Source of the DNA: an uncultured Clostridia bacterium
GTDB taxonomy: Bacteria; Bacillota; Clostridia; Oscillospirales; Ruminococcaceae
Direction of reading: 5' to 3'
DNA: 9,481 nucleotides
Assembly: GCA_947584825.1 (NCBI GenBank)
Contig: CANPWR010000053.1
Coordinates: 1 to 9,481 of the forward strand
The notes below the pieces were generated by a model, which saw nothing but the letters and a program-made list of their open reading frames with translations, was not told where the DNA came from and searched no databases. Every line of letters begins with the position of its first letter. The first letter of the stretch is position 1. This document shows, piece by piece, positions 1 through 7,564 of the stretch. The translations under genes were made by a program, and so were the position numbers.

Positions 1-809
1 GAAACGATTATATATATTTCAACTGCTTTGACCAACGTCTTGACAATCCTGAGGGACTGAGCATACGTTTGTCAGACAGGCATTTCGGAATCGGCGGCGA
101 CGGAGTTATACTTATAAGACGTTCAAAGGTTGCAGACGCAAAGATGAGAATGTTCAATCTCGACGGCTCTGAGGGCAAGATGTGCGGAAACGGAATTAGA
201 TGTGTTGCCAAATTTATGAGAGATAACGGTTTAGTCGACAAAGACGAGATGGACATTGAAACATTAAGCGGAATAATTCATGTTGAGCTTCAAAGGCATT
301 ACGGCGAGGTCGTGGGCGCTAAGGTAACAATGGGCAAGGCAGAGCTTGACCCCAGAAAGATTCCTGTTGCATTGAGCGGTGACAGTATTATTGATAGAAC
401 TGTAAACATAGGCGGAGAGGATTATAACATAACCTGTGTTTCTATGGGAAATCCTCACTGCGTGACGTTTATAAACAATGTAGATACATTTCCGCTTGAG
501 GAGGTAGGACCTAAGTTTGAGCGAAACGAGCTTTTCCCTGAAAGAGTAAACGCAGAGTTTATTCAGGTCATCGACAAGAAAACTCTAAAAATGAGAGTGT
601 GGGAAAGAGGCTCAGGCGAAACATGGGCTTGCGGAACAGGAGCTTGTGCGGCTGCTGTTGCTGCTATACTCAACGGCTATTGCGAGAGAAATACTGATAT
701 AACTGTTAAGCTTCGCGGCGGAGATTTGATTATCAGATATACAGATGACGGAACTGTTTATATGACCGGCGAGGCTGTAACGGTATGTACGGGAACGGTT
801 ATTATATAA
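1..809 (+). CDS. dapF: Diaminopimelate epimerase DapF (5' end outside window)
   Basis: DapF converts LL-diaminopimelate to meso-diaminopimelate in the cytoplasm, the last step before lysine and the meso-DAP of peptidoglycan. The reading frame is open from base 3 (NDYIYFNCFDQ), and bases 1-2 fit the last two of a GGA glycine codon, as expected from the family's MHGLGND start. Only about ten N-terminal residues are therefore missing; 268 are present, against about 275-285 in the family. Both catalytic cysteine motifs are intact: CGNGIRC (first Cys codon 183-185) and the ETWACGTGAC motif (Cys codon 630-632), the two-base pair that swaps protons on the alpha carbon. A TTG at 69 could be taken as a start, but homology runs upstream of it. 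The stop is 24 nt before dapL, so the two are probably cotranscribed. The promoter lies outside the window. Identity is very secure. Confidence 0.97.
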   Translation, partial: NDYIYFNCFDQRLDNPEGLSIRLSDRHFGIGGDGVILIRRSKVADAKMRMFNLDGSEGKMCGNGIRCVAKFMRDNGLVDKDEMDIETLSGIIHVELQRHYGEVVGAKVTMGKAELDPRKIPVALSGDSIIDRTVNIGGEDYNITCVSMGNPHCVTFINNVDTFPLEEVGPKFERNELFPERVNAEFIQVIDKKTLKMRVWERGSGETWACGTGACAAAVAAILNGYCERNTDITVKLRGGDLIIRYTDDGTVYMTGEAVTVCTGTVII

Positions 810-815
810 TTTACT

Positions 816-822
816 GGAAGGG
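816..822 (+). promoter_or_regulatory. Ribosome binding site of dapL
   Basis: GGAAGGG lies 11 nt before the ATG at 834. The in-frame ATG at 843 would be 20 nt away, so the upstream ATG is preferred. Confidence 0.7.
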
Positions 823-833
823 AAATAGATAAA

Positions 834-2036
834 ATGGCTTTAATGAATGACAACTTTAACAATCTTGTTGCGAACTATTTGTTTGCAGAAATAGCAAAGA
901 GGGTCAATGATTATACAAAGGCACACCCTGAGGCAGATGTTATAAGACTTGGCATAGGCGATGTTACTTTGCCTTTGGCTCCAGCAGTAATTGAGGCTAT
1001 GCACAAGGGTGTTGACGAACTTGCAAACAAGGAGACATTTAAGGGTTATCCTGATTATGACGGATATGAGTTTTTGAGGAAGGCTATTGCCGACTATTAT
1101 AAGACTAAGAACAATGTTGAAATTTCACCAAATGAGGTGTTTGTTTCTGACGGTGCAAAATCAGACTGCGGAAACATTGTTGATATTTTCGATAAGGGTA
1201 ATACAGTTCTGGTAACAGACCCTGTTTATCCTGTATATGTTGACACGAATATTATAAGCGGAAGAAAAATTTTGTATGCAGACTCAAATGAAGAAAACGG
1301 ATTTGCCGCAATGCCTGACAAGAATGTAAAGGCAGATTTGATATACTTGTGTTCGCCTAATAATCCTACTGGTTCGGCTTATACAAAGGCTCAGTTAAGA
1401 GATTGGATCGAATATGCAAAGAACCAAAATGCGATAATTTTATACGATGCTGCATATGAGGCATTCATAACAGAGGACGATATACCTTGCAGTATATACG
1501 AGGTCGAGGGTGCTAAAGAGTGTGCTATTGAGTTTTGTTCGCTTTCAAAGACGGCAGGATTCACAGGAACCAGATGTGGGTACACCATTATTCCTAAGGA
1601 GCTGAAAATGAAGAATAAGTCTGGTGAGAATGTATCAGTTTACGATACGTGGTACAGGCGTCAGGCAACAAAGTTCAACGGAGTTTCATATCCTGTACAG
1701 TGCGGAGCAGCCGCTGTATTCTCTGAAGAGGGACAAAAGCAGATAAAGGAAAATTTAAGCTATTATCAGGAGAATGCTAAAATTATAGCGTCTGCTCTTG
1801 ATGAGCTTGGCATCTACTACACTGGCGGTAAAAACTCGCCTTATATATGGCTGAAATGTCCGAACAATATGGGCAGTTGGGAGTTCTTTGATAAGCTTTT
1901 AAATGAGGCAAATGTAGTCGGAACGCCCGGTGCAGGATTCGGAAAGAACGGCGAGGGATATTTTAGACTAACAGCTTTTGGTGACAGAGAAAAGACCAAA
2001 GAAGCTGTTGAAAGAATTAAAAAGCTGAAATTCTAA
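834..2036 (+). CDS. dapL: LL-diaminopimelate aminotransferase DapL
   Basis: DapL is a PLP enzyme that makes LL-diaminopimelate directly from tetrahydrodipicolinate and glutamate, bypassing the succinylase and acetylase branches. Its product is the substrate of DapF, encoded just upstream. The protein is 400 aa, the normal family length, and is a fold-type I class I/II aminotransferase. Visible motifs are RLGIGDVTLP (residues 38-47), the SPNNPTG motif (174-180), YDAAYE with Asp205 expected to contact the PLP pyridine nitrogen, and SLSKTAGFTGTRCG with the Schiff-base Lys239. The ETFKGYPDYDGYEFLRKAI stretch (67-85) and the SKTAGFTGTRCGYT stretch are typical of DapL rather than aspartate aminotransferases. 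The ATG at 834 is chosen because GGAAGGG sits 11 nt upstream. A strong terminator follows the stop within 10 nt, so this gene ends the operon. A general aminotransferase is the only alternative, and dapF adjacency argues against it. Confidence 0.95.
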   Translation: MALMNDNFNNLVANYLFAEIAKRVNDYTKAHPEADVIRLGIGDVTLPLAPAVIEAMHKGVDELANKETFKGYPDYDGYEFLRKAIADYYKTKNNVEISPNEVFVSDGAKSDCGNIVDIFDKGNTVLVTDPVYPVYVDTNIISGRKILYADSNEENGFAAMPDKNVKADLIYLCSPNNPTGSAYTKAQLRDWIEYAKNQNAIILYDAAYEAFITEDDIPCSIYEVEGAKECAIEFCSLSKTAGFTGTRCGYTIIPKELKMKNKSGENVSVYDTWYRRQATKFNGVSYPVQCGAAAVFSEEGQKQIKENLSYYQENAKIIASALDELGIYYTGGKNSPYIWLKCPNNMGSWEFFDKLLNEANVVGTPGAGFGKNGEGYFRLTAFGDREKTKEAVERIKKLKF

Positions 2037-2043
2037 ATTAATT

Positions 2044-2089
2044 AAAAAAAGCCTCTCATAGAAGAATGATCTTCATTGAGAGGTTTTTT
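2044..2089. terminator. Bidirectional intrinsic terminator between dapL and the cohesin-like gene
   Basis: CCTCTCA (2052-2058) pairs with TGAGAGG (2077-2083). After a 2x2 internal loop, GAAGA (2061-2065) pairs with TCTTC (2070-2074) around an ATGA tetraloop. Seven A residues precede the stem and six T residues follow it, so the hairpin has a U tract on both strands and can stop both converging genes. Confidence 0.92.
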
Positions 2090-2102
2090 GATCTATTAAT
2101 AT

Positions 2103-2798
2103 TTATTTTCTATTTCTTGACTTAAAATTCAAAAACAAAACGCTTGCACCGACAACTATCATTACTCCGCCGATTATAAGCAAAATTTTTCCTGCAATGT
2201 CGTTTTCGTTGTCAATAGAGTTCGAAATAGCATCTTTTGCATTACTGCTGTCTATACTTTCAGAGTTTGATTCTTCATCAATGTTTGAATTGGAACTATT
2301 ATCGTAAGTCTCACTGTCTGAATCTGTATTTTCTTCAATTCCTTCGGGAATAGATATTTCACAGGATTCAACCAGTCGGCTTAGTTCGTTGCCGTCGTTA
2401 TCCTTGAGTGATGTGAACTCAATTGTTACTCCCGCAAGCTTTTCATCGGAGTTTTTTATATCGAACATCAAAGAACATAGCTTTCCGCCTGCACTTAAAT
2501 CGTTATCGGCTTTTTTAAACTTTACGTTTATTCGTCCTTCATCAGCAAACTCTTCACTTGAAAAGCCGTCAATTGCAAACTCATAACCGCTAAGTCCTAC
2601 TATAGAGGAATTGTAAAGAATATTAAATTCTGCTTCGGAAATTCCGGGGTTTCGGTCACATACTAAAACCACTTCAGCCGAATTGTTTTCAGGTTTTTCT
2701 GCGGAAAGGGTGAATCTTATTTCTTCATCTGCAAAAGCGGAAATTGACGACAATGTTCCGAGAGTTAAGCAAGTTATGATTGCAAAAAATTTTTTCAT
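2103..2798 (-). CDS. Secreted cohesin-like domain protein with C-terminal membrane anchor
   Basis: The 231-aa protein begins MKKFFAIITCLTLG, a signal peptide with likely cleavage after Ala23 (SAFA|DEE). Residues about 27-150 resemble the beta-sandwich cohesin/carbohydrate-binding-like fold: a PGISEAEFNILYNSS strand pair, an AGGKLCSLMFDIKN stretch resembling the conserved GGxLxxLxFxV of cohesins, and a DNDGNEL end. Residues 151-200 form a low-complexity Ser/Asn/Asp/Glu linker. Residues 204-225 are one hydrophobic transmembrane helix followed by the basic tail KSRNRK, so the domain should be displayed outside the membrane; there is no LPxTG motif. The ATG at 2798 is chosen because AGGAG lies 6 nt upstream. 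Longer in-frame starts at 2834 (TTG) and 2831 (ATG) lack a ribosome binding site and fall just after the expected transcript start. Cohesins bind dockerins in cellulosome- or amylosome-type assemblies, but whether this one does is unknown. The fold call is by pattern and moderate in confidence; topology is firm. Confidence 0.75.
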   Translation of the reverse strand: MKKFFAIITCLTLGTLSSISAFADEEIRFTLSAEKPENNSAEVVLVCDRNPGISEAEFNILYNSSIVGLSGYEFAIDGFSSEEFADEGRINVKFKKADNDLSAGGKLCSLMFDIKNSDEKLAGVTIEFTSLKDNDGNELSRLVESCEISIPEGIEENTDSDSETYDNSSNSNIDEESNSESIDSSNAKDAISNSIDNENDIAGKILLIIGGVMIVVGASVLFLNFKSRNRK

Positions 2799-2803
2799 AC
2801 AAA

Positions 2804-2809
2804 TCTCCT
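2804..2809 (-). promoter_or_regulatory. Ribosome binding site fixing the start of the cohesin-like gene
   Basis: On the minus strand AGGAGA precedes the ATG at 2798 by 5 nt. It selects this start over the two upstream in-frame candidates and gives a clean signal peptide at the N-terminus. Confidence 0.8.
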
Positions 2810-2855
2810 GTTCCTGCTTGATAAAATACATCAAGACGTGCTTTTCTTTTTGATA

Positions 2856-2884
2856 AGTATATTAGATAGCAAAGGGTTTGTCAA
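2856..2884 (-). promoter_or_regulatory. Sigma-A promoter of the cohesin-like gene
   Basis: Read on the minus strand: TTGACA at 2884-2879, a 17-nt spacer, then TATACT at 2861-2856. That is one mismatch from full consensus. The transcript should start near 2849, leaving a leader of about 50 nt before the ATG at 2798. Confidence 0.85.
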
Positions 2885-2893
2885 CATTATTAA

Positions 2894-2922
2894 TTGACAT
2901 AAGCAGTCGAATAAAGTATAAT
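2894..2922 (+). promoter_or_regulatory. Consensus sigma-A promoter of the sensor-like gene
   Basis: TTGACA (2894-2899), a 17-nt spacer, then TATAAT (2917-2922) is an exact consensus promoter. The expected start near 2929 gives a leader of about 75 nt. The leader holds an alternating TA tract (2939-2952) and a small 6-bp hairpin, ACTTTT/AAAAGT (2967-2982), ending 5 nt before the ribosome binding site. Confidence 0.88.
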
Positions 2923-3003
2923 TGTACTGATATGAAAATAATATATATATATAATGATTATACAGAACTTTTATTTAAAAGTCTTGCGAAAGGATGATAT
3001 TTA

Positions 3004-3741
3004 ATGTCAAGGCTTAACAAAAAAATGGTGTCATTCAGTAAGATTCCTGTTATGATTTTTTTATGCTTTTTAAGTTTATTTGTACTGCTTGTATATCTTT
3101 TTTTCGGAAGAGCAGTGATGTCGATAGATAATAAGCTTAACGATATGATCAAGTATTCAAATCAGTATAATGCTAGCTTTCTTAACAGGACAAATCTGCT
3201 GTATTTGTATGTAGATTCTTCAAATGTGGATTATTATTCGGATTATATTAAAGAAAATGTTGCAACAGGAGATATGGCAAACGCAAGAAATATGATTTTG
3301 GCAATAGGTTTGGAAAATAATGAGAAGGAGATACTTGATCAAATTGATAACACATGGAAGAAATATATAGCTCCGGCAGAACAGAATGCTTTAAACAAAA
3401 TGATTCAGGAAGCAAATCAGAAAAAAGCAAGACAATTTATTTCAAGCAACGAATATACTTCATGTATAAAATATATCAGTGATTCACAGAAAATGCTAAG
3501 AGAAGCTATTGTATCAAGACTTAGTGATGATAAGAAAAGTTATGAGCTATGGGAATCCGTTTTTCAGGTAATATTGATTTTCATAGTTCTTGGAATAATC
3601 GCTGTGTCGTTTGCCTGCCGAACCAGAATAAAAAGGTTAGGAATTATGGTTGAAAACGAGCGAGAAAGTCAAAAAGAGATTAGAATTAAAAATGAAGTTT
3701 TAAAACGCCGTGAGATGAGAAACTCAAGAAAAAGACGGTAA
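3004..3741 (+). CDS. Bitopic membrane protein with helical extracytoplasmic sensor-like domain, no output domain
   Basis: I do not recognise a named family. The 245-aa protein has a short basic N-terminus (1-13), a transmembrane helix at about 14-35, an extracytoplasmic region of about 150 residues predicted mostly helical (36-185), a second transmembrane helix at about 187-205, and a 40-residue cytoplasmic tail that is very rich in Lys/Arg and looks like a charged coiled coil ending SRKRR. This is the topology of four-helix-bundle sensor modules of chemotaxis receptors, histidine kinases and diguanylate cyclases. No HAMP, kinase, GGDEF or methyl-accepting domain follows. GAAAGGA (2988-2994) lies 9 nt upstream of the ATG. 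The stop is followed at once by a terminator, so the short form is the complete gene and not a frameshifted receptor. It diverges from the cohesin-like gene. A structural membrane protein is an alternative to a sensor. Confidence 0.72.
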   Translation: MSRLNKKMVSFSKIPVMIFLCFLSLFVLLVYLFFGRAVMSIDNKLNDMIKYSNQYNASFLNRTNLLYLYVDSSNVDYYSDYIKENVATGDMANARNMILAIGLENNEKEILDQIDNTWKKYIAPAEQNALNKMIQEANQKKARQFISSNEYTSCIKYISDSQKMLREAIVSRLSDDKKSYELWESVFQVILIFIVLGIIAVSFACRTRIKRLGIMVENERESQKEIRIKNEVLKRREMRNSRKRR

Positions 3742-3747
3742 AAAATT

Positions 3748-3789
3748 AACACCTTATGAGAGAACGAATCTTTCATAAGGTGTTTTTTT
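3748..3789. terminator. Intrinsic terminator after the sensor-like gene, probably bidirectional
   Basis: A stem of about 14 bp runs from CACCTTATGA (3750-3759) pairing with TCATAAGGTG (3773-3782) inward to a 5-nt loop (3764-3768), with one G-T pair. Seven T residues follow (3783-3789). On the minus strand the hairpin is followed by TTAATTTTT, so it can also end the purL transcript, whose stop lies 15 nt away. Confidence 0.9.
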
Positions 3790-3803
3790 ACCTAGTCAAA
3801 AGC

Positions 3804-6800
3804 TTAATCAGTAAAATATTTAACTCCGCTTTCAAATATCTTTTGGTCTTTGTTTCCCGGAACATTTTTCGAAATGTCTTCACCTATTCTTTCTGAGTGT
3901 CCCATTTTTCCGAGAACTCTGCCGTCAGGCGAAGTTATACCTTCAATAGCAGACATTGAAGTATTAGGATTGCAGTGAATATTCATAGTAGGACGGTTTG
4001 CAAAATCGACATATTGAGTTGCAATTTGTCCGTTGGCAGCAAGGCTTGCAATTTCTTCTTCGCTCGCGACAAACCTGCCCTCACCGTGAGAAATGGCAAT
4101 TGTGTGAATGTCTCCTACGTTACACTCGGCAAGCCAAGGTGATTTGTTTGATGCTATCCTTGTGTTTACCATCTTTGACTGGTGACGTGCTATCGTGTTG
4201 AAAGTGAGAGTAGGAGAGTCGTTTCTCATATCAACAATTTTTCCGTAAGGTACTAGACCAAGCTTTATAAGTGCCTGGAAGCCGTTGCAGATACCCAGCA
4301 TAAGACCGTCTCTGTATTTCAAAAGCTCGTGAACAGCTTGTGTAAGTCGTGGATTTCTGAAAAATGAAGTGATAAATTTTCCGCTTCCGTCAGGTTCGTC
4401 GCCTCCGCTGAATCCGCCGGGAAGCATAATTATCTGAGACTGTCTTATAAGCTTTTCTATTTCCATAACCGATTCGGAAATTGCTTCGGCAGAGAAGTTC
4501 TTAATGACAAATACTTCAGGCACAGCTCCTGCTCTTTCAAATGCTTTAGCGGTATCGTATTCGCAGTTTGTACCCGGGAATACAGGAATCAAAACTCTCG
4601 GTTTTGCAATAGGTGCAATAGGTTTGATTTTATTTTCAGACCTATATGAATATTTGTCTACTACGCCGTGATCGTTGTCAATTTTAGCAGGGAAGACAGG
4701 TTCAAGCTTGCTTTCCCAAAGAGTTTGGAGATTATCCAAATCAAGCTCATAATCAGAAGTGTAAATTTTATATTCTTCAATAGTCTCACCGATGACTCTT
4801 TCGTCAGTTTCGGTACTGTTTTTCAATTCAACTACAAAAGCTCCGTAGCACGGTGTGAACAGTTCTTTAGAAGTTACCTCACTCGTAAACCTAAAGCCTA
4901 TTTTATTTCCAAAGCTCATTTTAGCGACAGCCTCTGATATACCTCCGAAGGATACTGCCCAACAAGCCAGAGCGCTTTCATCTCTAATGAGTTTTTCAAC
5001 CTTTTCAAAAATATTCTTAACACTGTCAAAATCAATGATTCCGTTATTATCGTATTCAGGTGCGAGATAAATTACCTTTGAACCAACTTCTTTAAATTCC
5101 TGAGATGTTACATCATAGGATTCAGCAGTTGATACTGCAAATGAAACAAGAGTAGGTGGAACATCGATTTTTTCAAACGTTCCGCTCATTGAATCTTTAC
5201 CGCCGATTGCAGCACAGCCAAGCTCAGTTTGAGCCTTATAAGCACCGAGAAGTGCGGCAAGCGGTTTTCCCCAGCGTTTCGGATCGTTCTGGGTTCTTTC
5301 AAAATACTCCTGAAATGTCAGCCAGCACTTTTTATGGTCTCCTCCCGTTGCAACGACCTTTGCTATTGATTCAACAACTGCGGCGATCGCACCGTGATAA
5401 GGACTCTTTTCGGACAGGAACGGATCATATCCCCAGCCCATAACGGAAGCTGTAGTTGTCTCTCCGTGAAGAACAGGTATCTTTGCTGCCATTGCCTGAG
5501 TAGGGGTGTTTTGATATTTTCCTCCATACGGCATAAGAATTGTTCCTGCGCCGATTGTTGAGTCAAATCTCTCAACAAGTCCTTTCTGGGAGCATATATT
5601 CAGATTAGAAATCATAGCCTCCCATTTTTCAGGACTGTTATCTATATTTCCTCCTGTAGCAAGATAAGGTTCTGTTATCGTTATCTTTGTATGTTTTTCA
5701 GCGCCGTTAGAGTTTAAGAAGTCCCTTGACAAGTTAACGATCTCATTGCCTTTCCAGTTCATTTTAAGACGTCTGTCATCTGTTACATGTGCAACAACTG
5801 TAGCCTCAAGATTTTCCTTTTCGGCTTCAGCCAAGAATTTCTCAACGTCGCTTTTTGAAATAACAACCGCCATTCTTTCCTGTGACTCAGAAATTGCAAG
5901 CTCTGTTCCGTCAAGACCGTCATACTTTTTGGTTACTGCGTCGAGGTTTATCTCTAAGCCGTCGGTAAGTTCTCCTATAGCTACAGAAACTCCTCCTGCA
6001 CCGAAGTCGTTGCATCTTTTGATCATTTTCGTAACTTCAGGTTTTCTGAAAAGCCTTTGCAGTTTTCTTTCTTCAGGAGCGTTACCCTTCTGAACTTCAG
6101 CGCCGCAGGTTTCAAGAGAATCCATAGTATGTGATTTAGAAGAACCTGTTGCTCCGCCACATCCGTCACGACCTGTTTTTCCGCCGAGAAGAATTACCAA
6201 ATCATTAGGCTCCGGGCGTTCACGTCGCACGTTTTCAGCAGGAGCAGCACCGATAACTGCACCGATCTCCATTCTTTTTGCCACATATCCGGGATGGTAT
6301 ATTTCACATACGTGTCCTGTTGCAAGACCTATTTGGTTTCCGTAAGACGAATAACCGTTAGCTGCACCAACTGTTATTTTTCTCTGTGGCAGCTTTCCTG
6401 CAACTGTATCCTCAAAAGGAACAAGAGGATTGGAAGCTCCGGTAACTCTCATTGCCTGATATACATATGAACGTCCAGACAGAGGATCTCTTATCGCTCC
6501 GCCAAGACAGGTAGCAGCACCGCCGAAAGGTTCAATTTCGGTTGGATGGTTGTGTGTTTCATTTTTAAACATTAACAGCCAGTCTTCATTCTTTCCATCA
6601 ACTTCAACTTTTATCTTAACTGAGCAAGCGTTTATCTCCTCGCTTTCATCTAGCTCGGCTAAAAGACCTTCGCTTCTAAGCTTTTTTGCTCCTATAACAG
6701 CGAGATCCATTAGTGTAATAGGCTTGTCCGTTTTGGATTCATAAAGCTTCTTTCTGGTTTTCAGATAATCTTTATATGTTTCCTCAATATAAGGAGTTTT

Positions 6801-7520
6801 AATGTCTGCTTCATCTATAATTGTGGAAAATGTTGTATGACGGCAGTGGTCAGACCAGTATGTGTCTATCATACGTATCTCTGTAATTGTCGGGTTTCTC
6901 TTTTCAATATTTTTAAAATAATCCTGACAAAATTTTATGTCGTCATAGTCCATAGCAAGACCTAAAGATGTCATAAGAGCTTTTAACTCTGTCTCGCTCG
7001 AATAGATAAAGCCTTCAATTGTTATAACTCTTTCAGGTATGTCATATTTGATGTCCAGTGTTTCAACAGGCTTTAGAGAAGCTTCACGGCTTTCGACAGG
7101 ATTTATAATGTAGTCCTTAACGTCGCTAATATCCTTTTCAGAAAGATCTCCCTGTAATATGTATATAGTAGCAGATCTCACGTTAGGTCGGTTTCCTCCA
7201 GTGAGCAGGGAAATACACTGAGCGCAAGAGTCGGCTCTTTGGTCAAATTGTCCCGGAAGGTATTCGACTGCTATTATATTTTCATTGTCCATAAGCTTAG
7301 GAAGCTCGTTATAGGTAACGTCTACAGCAGGTTCGGAAAAAACAACCGGTATACATTTTTTAAAATCATCTTCTGACAATCCCTCAACGTCATAGCGGTT
7401 CACCACTCTTATACCTGTAAGCTCAGGGATCTTCAAAACAGATTTGATTCCACTGAGAAGAGTTTCAGCCTGCGAGGCGTAGTTAGATTTCTTTTCAACA
7501 TAAATTCTGTAAACTGACAT
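3804..7520 (-). CDS. purL: Phosphoribosylformylglycinamidine synthase, single-chain PurL
   Basis: PurL makes FGAM from FGAR, glutamine and ATP, the fourth step of de novo purine synthesis in the cytoplasm. The 1238-aa chain carries everything that PurS, PurL and PurQ do separately in Bacillus. Order: a PurS-like N-terminal domain (about 1-150), a linker, the first synthetase half with YWSDHCRHTTF (221-231), KNETHNHPTEIEPFGG (319-334) and LGGKTGRDGCGGATGSSKSH (445-464), a degenerate second half (about 630-935), and a class I glutaminase domain (about 974-1235). Glutaminase residues are visible: nucleophile Cys1078 in GICNGFQ, and His1208/Glu1210 in MGHSER. Length is near that of the clostridial single-chain form and slightly below the 1295 aa of E. 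coli. The ATG at 7520 is used, since AAGGAG is 8 nt upstream; a GTG two codons earlier is only 2 nt from it. mtaB ends 44 nt upstream with no terminator visible, so cotranscription is likely. No PurR box or purine riboswitch is evident nearby. Confidence 0.97.
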   Translation of the reverse strand: MSVYRIYVEKKSNYASQAETLLSGIKSVLKIPELTGIRVVNRYDVEGLSEDDFKKCIPVVFSEPAVDVTYNELPKLMDNENIIAVEYLPGQFDQRADSCAQCISLLTGGNRPNVRSATIYILQGDLSEKDISDVKDYIINPVESREASLKPVETLDIKYDIPERVITIEGFIYSSETELKALMTSLGLAMDYDDIKFCQDYFKNIEKRNPTITEIRMIDTYWSDHCRHTTFSTIIDEADIKTPYIEETYKDYLKTRKKLYESKTDKPITLMDLAVIGAKKLRSEGLLAELDESEEINACSVKIKVEVDGKNEDWLLMFKNETHNHPTEIEPFGGAATCLGGAIRDPLSGRSYVYQAMRVTGASNPLVPFEDTVAGKLPQRKITVGAANGYSSYGNQIGLATGHVCEIYHPGYVAKRMEIGAVIGAAPAENVRRERPEPNDLVILLGGKTGRDGCGGATGSSKSHTMDSLETCGAEVQKGNAPEERKLQRLFRKPEVTKMIKRCNDFGAGGVSVAIGELTDGLEINLDAVTKKYDGLDGTELAISESQERMAVVISKSDVEKFLAEAEKENLEATVVAHVTDDRRLKMNWKGNEIVNLSRDFLNSNGAEKHTKITITEPYLATGGNIDNSPEKWEAMISNLNICSQKGLVERFDSTIGAGTILMPYGGKYQNTPTQAMAAKIPVLHGETTTASVMGWGYDPFLSEKSPYHGAIAAVVESIAKVVATGGDHKKCWLTFQEYFERTQNDPKRWGKPLAALLGAYKAQTELGCAAIGGKDSMSGTFEKIDVPPTLVSFAVSTAESYDVTSQEFKEVGSKVIYLAPEYDNNGIIDFDSVKNIFEKVEKLIRDESALACWAVSFGGISEAVAKMSFGNKIGFRFTSEVTSKELFTPCYGAFVVELKNSTETDERVIGETIEEYKIYTSDYELDLDNLQTLWESKLEPVFPAKIDNDHGVVDKYSYRSENKIKPIAPIAKPRVLIPVFPGTNCEYDTAKAFERAGAVPEVFVIKNFSAEAISESVMEIEKLIRQSQIIMLPGGFSGGDEPDGSGKFITSFFRNPRLTQAVHELLKYRDGLMLGICNGFQALIKLGLVPYGKIVDMRNDSPTLTFNTIARHQSKMVNTRIASNKSPWLAECNVGDIHTIAISHGEGRFVASEEEIASLAANGQIATQYVDFANRPTMNIHCNPNTSMSAIEGITSPDGRVLGKMGHSERIGEDISKNVPGNKDQKIFESGVKYFTD

Positions 7521-7528
7521 AAACACAG

Positions 7529-7534
7529 CTCCTT
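7529..7534 (-). promoter_or_regulatory. Ribosome binding site fixing the purL start
   Basis: AAGGAG on the minus strand is 8 nt from the ATG at 7520 but only 2 nt from the in-frame GTG at 7526, so the ATG is the likely start. Confidence 0.82.
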
Positions 7535-7564
7535 ATATTTATTTTCAATCATATTATGCAATAT

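Noticed and set aside
2799..2834. Twelve-codon N-terminal extension of the cohesin-like protein
   Set aside because: Its TTG and ATG starts lack a ribosome binding site and lie almost at the predicted transcript start. The extension would also place charged residues ahead of a clean signal peptide.
2939..2952. Alternating TA tract as a phase-variable repeat
   Set aside because: It is short and lies downstream of the -10 box, outside the promoter spacer, so slippage there would not obviously switch expression.
3004..3800. The sensor-like gene as a frameshifted chemotaxis receptor or diguanylate cyclase
   Set aside because: A terminator follows the stop directly and the next gene is purL on the other strand, so there is no downstream remnant of an output domain.
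3998..6744. Several plus-strand open frames of 64-115 codons inside purL
   Set aside because: They lie antisense to an intact, strongly conserved coding region, have no credible ribosome binding sites or recognisable motifs, and are shadows of purL codon use.
7524..7526. GTG start for purL, two codons upstream of the ATG
   Set aside because: It is only 2 nt from AAGGAG, whereas the ATG at 7520 has ideal 8-nt spacing.
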